A DNA stretch of 12,957 nt from Deltaproteobacteria bacterium UBA2385 (GTDB lineage: Bacteria > Myxococcota_A > UBA796 > UBA2385): positions 1 through 12,957 of the forward strand of contig DDSR01000035.1 of the NCBI GenBank assembly GCA_002343455.1, read 5' to 3'. The number at the start of each line of letters is the position of its first letter. Positions within the stretch are counted from its first letter, which is position 1. The translations under genes and the position numbers were made by a program. This document shows positions 1 through 5,790 of the stretch, in pieces. The notes below the pieces were generated by a model. The model saw only the letters and a list, made by a program, of their open reading frames with translations. It made no database searches and had not been told where the DNA came from.

Positions 1-55
1 CGGTCGGAGCTGTTTCTGGATAGGTGCCCCCCCCTCCTACCCGACCAGACGCACC

Positions 56-1045
56 ATGCCCGGCAGGATCCACGTCCTCGGCCCCCAGCACCCGCAGCAC
101 AACCTGCCGGCGGCCCTCGACAAGGTCGGCGTCGAGGGTCCGGTGGCGGTGGTCAGCGCCGGTTGGCGCCACGACGAAGCGCAGCTCGACGCGCTCGCCC
201 GCGCCTCGGGGCGCGATCTGGTCCACCTGCCGCTCTACCGCTGGTTCGACGAGGTCTCTGCCCAGCTCCCCGAGCTGGCCACGCAGTGGCACGAGCAGCA
301 GTCGCAGATCCGCGCCCTCAAGCAGGCCTACACCATCCAGCTCCGAGGCGTGGCCTATGTGCTCGACGAGCTCGAGCGTCGCGGGCTCCGTTCGGCCTCC
401 ATCCAGGCCGAGGAGATCGCCTTCGCCTTGCAGAGCATCCGCACCCTGGACCAGCGGGTCCTCCGCCGCCTGGACGAGGTGCGCGCGGCCTTCCCCCAGT
501 GCGCGCGCCCCTGGGAGCTGCCCGAGGTCGCCGCCCTCCACGAGCAGTCCCGACACAAGCTCGGGCACTGCCAGGCCCTGCTCGTCTCGGGCGGCCACGT
601 GGCGGTGCTGCTCAACCGCATGCGCTTCTTCGGCCTCGACGACCTCGCCCGCGAACACCACCAGCGCGGCGGGCACATCTTCGCCTGGTCCGGCGGGGCC
701 ATGGTCCTCAGCGAGCGCATCGTGCTGTTCTACGACGACCCCCCCCATGGCGCCGGGGACCCCGAGCTGCTCGACCGGGGCCTGGGGCTCGTCCCCGGCC
801 ACCTCTTCTTCCCGCACGCCAGCGAGCGCCTGCGCCTCCACGATCGCGAGCGGGTGCACCGGCTGGCCTCGCGCTTCAGTCCTTACCGCTGCCTGACGCT
901 GGACAACGGCGCCTGGCTCGAACTTGAGGGCGAGCTCATCTCCGACCTCGGCCAGCCCGACGCCGCTCGGGAGCTCTCCAGCGATGGGACCGTGCAGCCG
1001 CTGCCCGGCGCGGCCGCCGACGCCGCCGCCCAGGAGCTGGGATGA
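56..1045 (+). CDS. Class I glutamine amidotransferase-like / peptidase S51-type protein
   Basis: 329 aa, no signal peptide, so probably cytoplasmic. The C-terminal half looks like the peptidase S51/cyanophycinase branch of the class I amidotransferase fold. It has a GGH turn at residues 179-181, a nucleophile elbow AWSGGAMV with Ser212 at the usual serine position, and FFPHASERLRL with His254 where the family carries its catalytic His. The elbow reads W-S-G-G-A rather than the classical G-x-S-A-G-A, so the substrate may differ from known S51 peptidases. Residues 1-150 are predicted mostly helical (WHEQQSQIRALKQAY region) and I do not recognise them. The stop overlaps the next start (ATGA), so the esterase is probably translationally coupled. 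The reading frame is open to the left window edge and no good Shine-Dalgarno precedes ATG 56, so a longer N-terminus is possible. The fold is fairly sure; the substrate is unknown. Confidence 0.8.
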   Translation: MPGRIHVLGPQHPQHNLPAALDKVGVEGPVAVVSAGWRHDEAQLDALARASGRDLVHLPLYRWFDEVSAQLPELATQWHEQQSQIRALKQAYTIQLRGVAYVLDELERRGLRSASIQAEEIAFALQSIRTLDQRVLRRLDEVRAAFPQCARPWELPEVAALHEQSRHKLGHCQALLVSGGHVAVLLNRMRFFGLDDLAREHHQRGGHIFAWSGGAMVLSERIVLFYDDPPHGAGDPELLDRGLGLVPGHLFFPHASERLRLHDRERVHRLASRFSPYRCLTLDNGAWLELEGELISDLGQPDAARELSSDGTVQPLPGAAADAAAQELG

Positions 1046-2193
1046 ACCGGCTCCACCAGCTCGAGGCCAGCCTGCTCGCCGACCCCGACCGGGCAGCCGA
1101 GCTGATCCAGGCCCTCGGCGTCGAGGGCGAGCTGCCCCTCCGCAACGAGCGCGATGCGGTCTTCATCTTCTTCGATGGGCGGGACGCCTCCCAGGTCTTC
1201 CTGATCCACTGGGTCCACGGCCTGGAGTCCAGGCAGCCCCTGCAGCGCCTGGGCCACAGCAAAGTCTGGGCGCTCAGCCTCGACCTGCCCCCCGCCGCCC
1301 GGGTCGAGTACAAGTTCGAGGTGCTGCGCGACGGCCGCACTGAGTGGGTACGCGACCCCAACAACTCGCGGCAGGCCTTCGATCCCTTCGGCAGCAACAG
1401 CGTCTGCCCGATGCCCGGCTACCACGAGCCCACCTGGGTCCACCGCGATCCCCTCGCCCGCCGGGGCCGACTGGAGCGCTTCGCCTTGCGCTCGCGGGTC
1501 TACGGCGAGACCCGCACGGTCCACGTCTACCTCCCCCACGAGTACCGACCGGACAAGCGCTACCCGCTCCTCATCTGCCACGACGGCAGCGACTACCGCC
1601 GCTTCGCCAGCCTGGTGGAGGTGCTGGACAACCTCGTCCATCGGCACGAGGTCAAGCCGCTGATCGTCGCCTTCACCGACGGAGGCCGCCGCAACGAGGA
1701 GTATGGCGCCAATCCTCGCCAGCCCGTCTTCCTGGTCGACGAGCTGCTGCCCGCCCTGCAGGCTCGGCACAAGATCAGTGAGAACCCCGAGGAGCGCGGC
1801 CTGATGGGCGCCAGCTTCGGAGCGGTCAGCAGCCTGTACTGCGCCTGGACCCGCCCCGGGGTGTTCGGGCAGCTGCTCCTCCAGTCCGGCAGCTTCGTCT
1901 TCACCGACATCGGCCACCACGGCCGCGGCCCCCTCTGGGACCCGGTGGTCGGCTTCGTCAACGCCCTCCGCGAAGACCCGGCCCGCATCCAGGCCCGGCT
2001 CTACCTCAGCTGCGGGCGCTTCGAGGGACTGATCGCCTACAACCGCGGCCTGATCCCGCTGCTGCGCCGCTCCGGACTGGACCTGCGCTTTCAGGAGAGC
2101 GACGACGGCCACAACTGGATCTGCTGGCGGGACCGGCTACGCGAAGGCCTCACCTGGCTCTTTCCGGGCTATCTCTGGATGGTCTACGACTGA
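1042..2193 (+). CDS. Enterochelin-esterase-like alpha/beta hydrolase (Fes/esterase D family)
   Basis: 383 aa, no signal peptide. Residues about 35-110 resemble the early-set/CBM48-like beta domain found before the hydrolase domain in Fes-type esterases (ending V-E-Y-K-F...W-V-R-D-P-N-N). Residues about 145-380 form the esterase domain: the strand and turn VYLPHEY and LLICHDGSDY, nucleophile elbow GASFGA with Ser258, a likely acid near Glu328 (CGRFEG), and the catalytic His357 in DDGHNWICWRDRL, which is the typical GGHDW-x-x-W end of this family. It would hydrolyse an ester or related acyl bond. A siderophore substrate is known for Fes, but there is no siderophore gene nearby, so the substrate is open. 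It starts inside the stop of the preceding S51-like gene, suggesting the two act on one small molecule or peptide conjugate. Confidence 0.85.
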   Translation: MNRLHQLEASLLADPDRAAELIQALGVEGELPLRNERDAVFIFFDGRDASQVFLIHWVHGLESRQPLQRLGHSKVWALSLDLPPAARVEYKFEVLRDGRTEWVRDPNNSRQAFDPFGSNSVCPMPGYHEPTWVHRDPLARRGRLERFALRSRVYGETRTVHVYLPHEYRPDKRYPLLICHDGSDYRRFASLVEVLDNLVHRHEVKPLIVAFTDGGRRNEEYGANPRQPVFLVDELLPALQARHKISENPEERGLMGASFGAVSSLYCAWTRPGVFGQLLLQSGSFVFTDIGHHGRGPLWDPVVGFVNALREDPARIQARLYLSCGRFEGLIAYNRGLIPLLRRSGLDLRFQESDDGHNWICWRDRLREGLTWLFPGYLWMVYD

Positions 2194-2200
2194 GGTCCGC

Positions 2201-2214
2201 GGGGACTGCTCCCC
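2201..2214 (+). other. Small GC-rich stem-loop after the esterase stop
   Basis: GGGGA and TCCCC flank a CTGC tetraloop 7 bases after the esterase stop codon, in the 54-base gap before the rhodanese start. There is no T-run after it, so it is not a canonical intrinsic terminator. A 5-bp stem in DNA this GC-rich can easily occur by chance. It may slightly separate the upstream pair from the sulfurtransferase. Confidence 0.2.
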
Positions 2215-2237
2215 TGCCCTCCCGGTTCCTGGTTGAT

Positions 2238-2242
2238 GGAGG
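2238..2242 (+). promoter_or_regulatory. Shine-Dalgarno GGAGG deciding the rhodanese start
   Basis: GGAGG lies 5 bases before GTG 2248. It overlaps the alternative ATG at 2236, which has no purine-rich site ahead of it. This favours the GTG as the real start. Confidence 0.6.
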
Positions 2243-2247
2243 TTCTC

Positions 2248-3114
2248 GTGTTCCTGCTCCTGCTCAGCCTGTGCGCCCAGGCGGGGGTCTTCCTCAGCCC
2301 TCAAGAAGCCAGCGCCCTGCTCAGCGCGGGGGCGGTGGCCCTCGACGCGCGCGGGGAGTCCGACTGGAAGCGGGCCCACCTCCCCAGCTCCGCGCCGCTG
2401 GGCTGGATGGGCCTGCGGGACGGCCTGCTGCGCGTGGGGCGACTGACCGCCGACGCCGACCGGCTGCGCGAGGCCCTGCAAGAGGTGGGCGTCCGCCAGG
2501 ACGGCGCCGTCATCGTCTACGACGCAGGCCGAGACGGCTGGGGAGAGGCCGGGCGCATCTGGTGGACGCTCGACTACCTCGGCCACTCCGAGGTCTACAT
2601 CCTCGACGGCGGGCTGCCCGCCTGGATCTCGGCCGGTCTCGCCACCTCGTCCGTCTCCAGCCCCCTCCCCAAGGGCGACTTCCAGCCCTCCCCCAAGGAG
2701 GATCGTCGCGCCATGCTGGAGGAGGTCGAGAGCGCCGCCCAGCTCTGCGCCCGAGGCCCTTGCCCGACCGTCTTCTGGGACACCCGCGAAGCCCGCGAAT
2801 TCGCCGGGGCCACGCCCTACGGCGAGAGCCGCGGCGGGCACATCCCCGGCGCCGTCCACCTCTGGATCGGCGACCTGACCGACAGCCAGGGCATGCTCCT
2901 GCCCGCCGAGCGCCTCCGCTCCCTGCTCACGACCGCCGGCCTGCCCGCCCCGGCCGAGGTCGACAAGGAGATCGTGGCCTACTGCACCGGGGGCGTGCGC
3001 TCCGGCTTCGCCGCCGCCGTCTTGCGCGAGCTCGGCTACGACAACGTCGCCAACTACGACGGCAGCATGTGGGAGTGGAGCGCCGATCGCTCCCGGCCGA
3101 TGGCTCAGCCCTGA
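2248..3114 (+). CDS. Exported two-domain thiosulfate/3-mercaptopyruvate sulfurtransferase (rhodanese)
   Basis: 288 aa from GTG 2248; ATG 2236 would add four residues. The start MFLLLLSLCAQA is a short hydrophobic signal peptide with no basic residue before the core, so the product is probably periplasmic. Domain 1 (about 14-125) is the inactive rhodanese repeat: VIVYDAG with Asp92 in the region of the active-site loop, then GRIWWTLDYLGHSEVYILDGG. Domain 2 (about 150-285) has VFWDTREAREFAG, GHIPGAVHL and the active loop YCTGGVRSG with the persulfide-forming Cys246. Family members move sulfane sulfur from thiosulfate or 3-mercaptopyruvate to cyanide or thiol acceptors. The loop resembles the C-x-x-G-x-R type of single-domain rhodaneses rather than bovine CRKGVT, so the donor is uncertain. 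Its 3' end overlaps the convergent tryptophanase by 10 bp, leaving no room for a terminator between them. Confidence 0.87.
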   Translation: MFLLLLSLCAQAGVFLSPQEASALLSAGAVALDARGESDWKRAHLPSSAPLGWMGLRDGLLRVGRLTADADRLREALQEVGVRQDGAVIVYDAGRDGWGEAGRIWWTLDYLGHSEVYILDGGLPAWISAGLATSSVSSPLPKGDFQPSPKEDRRAMLEEVESAAQLCARGPCPTVFWDTREAREFAGATPYGESRGGHIPGAVHLWIGDLTDSQGMLLPAERLRSLLTTAGLPAPAEVDKEIVAYCTGGVRSGFAAAVLRELGYDNVANYDGSMWEWSADRSRPMAQP

Positions 3115-4469
3115 AGAGGCGCCAGCTCGGCAGAGAAGTGCCGCAGGAACGGCGGCTCGTGGACGATGCGATAGCCGCCGAGCGTGGAGGAGCGCGCCGC
3201 GACCTTGGCGGCCACCTCGATCACGTAGTCGATGTGGCTCTGGGTGTAGACCCGCCGGGGCACCGCCAGGCGGACGAGCTGTAGCGGCGCGTGTCCGGGG
3301 AACATCAGCTCGCCGATCTCGACGCTGCGGACGCCCCCCTCCAGGTAGAGCGCGTTGGCCACGGCCACGCCGGGCAGCTGCTCGGCGGGCAGGTGCGGCA
3401 GGAGGGCCCCAGCGTCGATGAAGACCGCGTGCCCGCCGGCCGGCTGGACCACTGGAACGCCGACCTGCCGCAGGCCCTCCGCGAAGTAAGCGATGCTCTT
3501 GGCGCGGTAGCGCAGGTAGTCGACGTCCAGCGCCTCGCCCAGGCCGACGGCCATGGCCGCGAGGTCGCGCCCGGCCAGCCCGCCGTAGGTCGGGAAGCCC
3601 TCGCTCAGGATCAGCTCGTTGCGAAACAGCTCAGCGACCTTGTCGTCGCGAGTGCAGAGCAGCCCGCCGATGTTGACGATGCCATCCTTCTTCGCCGACA
3701 TCGTGCAGCCATCCGCCAGCGAGAAGATGCGCCGGGCGATGTCCAGCAGGCTCCAGCGGTCGTAGCCGGGCTCGCGGCTGTGGATAAACCAGGAATTCTC
3801 GGCGAAGCGCGCGGCGTCGATGTAGAAGGGCACCCCCGCGGCCCGCGCCCGTGCGCTGACGGCCTCGATGTTCGCCATGCTGACGGGTTGGCCGCCCGCG
3901 GCGTTGTTGGTCAGGGTGAGCATCACCATGACCACCTTGGATCCATGCTCGGCCAGGGCCGCGTCCAGGGCGGCCAGGTCCATATCACCCTTGAACGGTG
4001 AGCCGTCCTGGGGCCGCAGGGCCTCCGCTACCGGCAGGTCCAGCGCGAGGGCTCCTGCCTGCTCCACATGGGCGCGGGTGGTGTCGAAGTGGGTGTTGTT
4101 CAAGACCACCGCGCCCGGCGGGATCAGCGTTCGGGCCAGGATGCGCTCGGCCGCCCGGCCCTGGTGGACCGGGAGGACATGGGGGAAGCCCATGATGTCG
4201 TGCACCACGGCCTGCAGCTGCAGGAATGAGCGGCTGCCGGCGTAGCTCTCGTCGCCCTCCATCAGGGCCCCCCACTGGCTGGCGCTCATCGAGCCCGTCC
4301 CCGAGTCGGTCAGCAGGTCGATGGTGACCTCGTCCGCGAGCAGCTTGAAGAGGTTGTGCCCCGCCCGACGCAGGGCCGCGGCGCGCTCGGCAGGGTGCAG
4401 CAGGGGGATGGGCTCGACCGCCTTGATGCGGAAGGGCTCGATGATCGTCTTCCAAGGCCATGGTTCCAT
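3105..4469 (-). CDS. tnaA: Tryptophanase (tryptophan indole-lyase)
   Basis: 454 aa PLP enzyme of the beta-eliminating lyase family, splitting L-tryptophan to indole, pyruvate and ammonia. Family landmarks are DLLTDSGTGSMS near the N-terminus, HQGRAAE, NNAAGGQPVSMAN, DAARFAEN for the cofactor, and MSAKKDG with Lys261 as the Schiff-base lysine. The sister enzyme tyrosine phenol-lyase (TPL) is the main alternative, and three positions separate them. Asp129 in HFDTT matches E. coli TnaA Asp137 (Thr in TPL). Ile385 in VEIG stands where TPL has its phenol-binding Arg381. His444 in RHFSAEL matches TnaA His463 (Phe in TPL). All three read tryptophanase. Elsewhere (GGLAGRDLAAMAVGL, DGIVNIGG, GGHAVFIDA) the protein is closer to TPL, and its length also fits TPL (about 456) better than TnaA (471). 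No permease gene or TnaC-like leader is visible. GAGGTG at 4475-4480 is a good ribosome site for ATG 4469. Confidence 0.92.
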   Translation of the reverse strand: MEPWPWKTIIEPFRIKAVEPIPLLHPAERAAALRRAGHNLFKLLADEVTIDLLTDSGTGSMSASQWGALMEGDESYAGSRSFLQLQAVVHDIMGFPHVLPVHQGRAAERILARTLIPPGAVVLNNTHFDTTRAHVEQAGALALDLPVAEALRPQDGSPFKGDMDLAALDAALAEHGSKVVMVMLTLTNNAAGGQPVSMANIEAVSARARAAGVPFYIDAARFAENSWFIHSREPGYDRWSLLDIARRIFSLADGCTMSAKKDGIVNIGGLLCTRDDKVAELFRNELILSEGFPTYGGLAGRDLAAMAVGLGEALDVDYLRYRAKSIAYFAEGLRQVGVPVVQPAGGHAVFIDAGALLPHLPAEQLPGVAVANALYLEGGVRSVEIGELMFPGHAPLQLVRLAVPRRVYTQSHIDYVIEVAAKVAARSSTLGGYRIVHEPPFLRHFSAELAPLQG

Positions 4470-4474
4470 CGTGT

Positions 4475-4480
4475 CACCTC
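4475..4480 (-). promoter_or_regulatory. Shine-Dalgarno of tnaA
   Basis: GAGGTG on the minus strand, 5 bases before ATG 4469, inside the 45-base gap after the upstream gene. It supports the chosen start. The gap shows no clear promoter, so tnaA is probably co-transcribed with the gene before it. Confidence 0.6.
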
Positions 4481-4514
4481 GGGCCCCGCGGCGGCGCCCA
4501 GCGATTCTGGACCG

Positions 4515-5651
4515 TCAGAGCTGCAGCGTGTCCTGCTCGACGACCGTGGAGCGGTCGACGGGCTGCTCGTCGATCTCCTTGAGCTGAGCGGCGTGCCAGG
4601 CCTTCAGCGCCGCCTCGTCGGCGAAGGGCTCGGCGGGGACCCGCCACTCCACCGACGCCTCGGCCTTGCACTGCTTGCCCAGGCTGAGCTCCCAGCCGGA
4701 GGCCGCCGCCTGCGCCCGCTTCGAGAGCTGATCGGCCCAGGTGCGTCCCGGATCCTTGACCTCGGCGAGGTGAACCCGTCGCCAGGTCTGCTTGCCCTTC
4801 TTGCAGGGCGCGGTTTCGACCGCGACGGCCCCCCACAGCAGGCTCCCATCCGCCTGGGCCAGCTCCCGGTAGCGCGCCGCCGCCAGCGCGTCGGCCCCCG
4901 CTTCGTCGCCCAGGGACTGCATCGCCACCCGCGCGGCGTCGACCACCCGCAGGGGCAGGCTCGGCGCCAGCTCGGTGATCGCCTGCGACGCCGCGGCCGC
5001 GTCTTCGGGACGGGCCCCCCCGGCGACGCCCACCCGGGCTGCATCCGAGAAGGACTGCACGATGTAGGAGAGGGTCTCGGGGTCTTCGGTGCGCGCCGCC
5101 AGCTCCTTCAGCTTGGGGATGGCCGCCGGTCCTTGGCTGCGGGCGTAGACCTCCAGCAACCCAAGGAAGCGGCTGCGATCCGGCCCGATGGGCTTGTCCA
5201 GCTCGGCGGCGAAGATCGCCCCGACCTCGGGCCCGCCGCAGCGGGAGAGGGCCCGGAACCAGCGATCGGTCCAGAACTCGTCGCCCAGCCGCTCCTTGGT
5301 GCCCATCAGGAAGTCGCGGACCGCGGCGTTGCCGTCGCAGACCTCGCCCAGGGCGGCGATCGTGCGGCTGCGCCCGCTGGGATCCATGCCCTTCATCCAG
5401 GTCAACAGCACATCGGTCGCCCCGATCTCGATCGTCGCCACGGCCGCGCGATCCCCATCCTCGCCCGGCAGCACCCGCGGCAGCTCCTTGGCGACGACCT
5501 TCCGCGCCGTGGCTGCGTCGCAGCGGGCCAGCTCCACGAAGATCGGGCCGGCTTGAACCGGGCTGGCGGCCGTGAGGCTGCGGGCCAAGGCGGGGCCGTT
5601 GCAGTCCTGGGCTGCGGCGGGGAGAGCGAGCAGGGCGAGCAGGGCGAGCAT
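4515..5651 (-). CDS. Exported protein of unknown function, HEAT-like helical repeats
   Basis: 378 aa from ATG 5651. The start MLALLALLALPAAAQ is a signal-peptide core followed by an A-A-A-Q cleavage-like site, so the product is likely periplasmic or secreted. The body from about residue 20 to 270 is Ala- and Leu-rich with regular helix pairs (for example SRTIAALGEVCDGNAAVRDFL and IPKLKELAARTEDPETLSYIV), suggesting a HEAT-like solenoid; no catalytic motif is visible. The C-terminal third is more polar and contains paired Cys residues (APCKKGK and GKQCKAE). ATG 5651 is chosen because GGAGG lies 6 bases upstream. ATG 5711 would add 20 residues including an Arg before the hydrophobic core, which suits a signal peptide better but has no ribosome site. 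It is 45 bp upstream of tnaA on the same strand, so the two are probably co-transcribed. I do not recognise a function. Confidence 0.7.
   Translation of the reverse strand: MLALLALLALPAAAQDCNGPALARSLTAASPVQAGPIFVELARCDAATARKVVAKELPRVLPGEDGDRAAVATIEIGATDVLLTWMKGMDPSGRSRTIAALGEVCDGNAAVRDFLMGTKERLGDEFWTDRWFRALSRCGGPEVGAIFAAELDKPIGPDRSRFLGLLEVYARSQGPAAIPKLKELAARTEDPETLSYIVQSFSDAARVGVAGGARPEDAAAASQAITELAPSLPLRVVDAARVAMQSLGDEAGADALAAARYRELAQADGSLLWGAVAVETAPCKKGKQTWRRVHLAEVKDPGRTWADQLSKRAQAAASGWELSLGKQCKAEASVEWRVPAEPFADEAALKAWHAAQLKEIDEQPVDRSTVVEQDTLQL
5622..5648 (-). repeat. Three 9-bp tandem units encoding the signal-peptide core
   Basis: Right after ATG 5651 the minus strand reads CTCGCCCTG twice exactly, then the diverged copy CTCGCTCTC. 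It encodes Leu-Ala-Leu three times. Unit gain or loss would keep frame and change the length of the hydrophobic core. Confidence 0.75.
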
Positions 5652-5679
5652 CAGGAGCCTCCAGGTGGCTGCTCCTGAT
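5650..5679 (-). promoter_or_regulatory. 9-bp perfect inverted repeat spanning SD and start codon
   Basis: Minus strand: ATCAGGAGC, a 12-base spacer, then GCTCCTGAT. Half-site centres are 21 bp apart, which is two helical turns, as for a dimeric regulator. In RNA the same sequence folds into a 9-bp stem. Its loop and 3' arm hold the GGAGG ribosome site (5658-5662), and the 3' arm takes in the first two bases of the start codon at 5651. It could be a translational switch or a DNA operator. If translation starts at 5711 instead, it is simply coding sequence. A 9-bp repeat is not statistically rare in 13 kb; the position is what makes it notable. Confidence 0.4.
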
Positions 5680-5725
5680 AACGGACCGGGCGCGCCTCGG
5701 CCGCTGTTCATAGGCGCCGATGGTC

Positions 5726-5740
5726 GGAGGGAGACCCTCC
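5726..5740. promoter_or_regulatory. GGAGGG-AGA-CCCTCC dyad in the divergent region
   Basis: A perfect 6-bp inverted repeat with a 3-base spacer. It covers the place where a -35 element would sit for the extended -10 at 5754-5762, so it could be an operator or activator site for the kinase operon. Six-bp arms of G and C are common by chance here. Confidence 0.3.
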
Positions 5741-5753
5741 TCGCCCCAATGCG

Positions 5754-5762
5754 TGCTACGTT
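5754..5762 (+). promoter_or_regulatory. Extended -10 promoter element for the kinase operon
   Basis: TGCTACGTT matches the extended -10 pattern TG-n-TAnnnT. No TTGACA-like -35 is visible. Transcription from it would start near 5769, giving a leader of about 20 bases before ATG 5791 and excluding ATG 5749 as the start. Assigned from pattern and position only. Confidence 0.4.
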
Positions 5763-5790
5763 CCGATCGTCCCTCCAGCCCGACCTCCCG

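Noticed and set aside
883..2112. 409-codon minus-strand frame over the esterase
   Set aside because: Mirror of the esterase codons; no motif, while the plus-strand protein has a full catalytic set.
2248..2290. Lipobox in the rhodanese signal (LSLC)
   Set aside because: The residue before Cys is Leu rather than Gly or Ala, and an ordinary A-Q-A cleavage site follows at once.
3105..4469. Tyrosine phenol-lyase as the identity of the lyase
   Set aside because: The phenol-binding Thr and Arg and the Phe are replaced by Asp129, Ile385 and His444, the tryptophanase set.
4470..4514. A TnaC-like leader before tnaA
   Set aside because: The 45-base gap has no short start-to-stop frame with a Trp codon and the upstream gene fills the rest.
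5572..5790. Longer starts for the PAS kinase (5572 or ATG 5749)
   Set aside because: The extra residues are not PAS-like, and ATG 5749 lies upstream of the predicted transcription start; 5572 lies inside the opposite gene.
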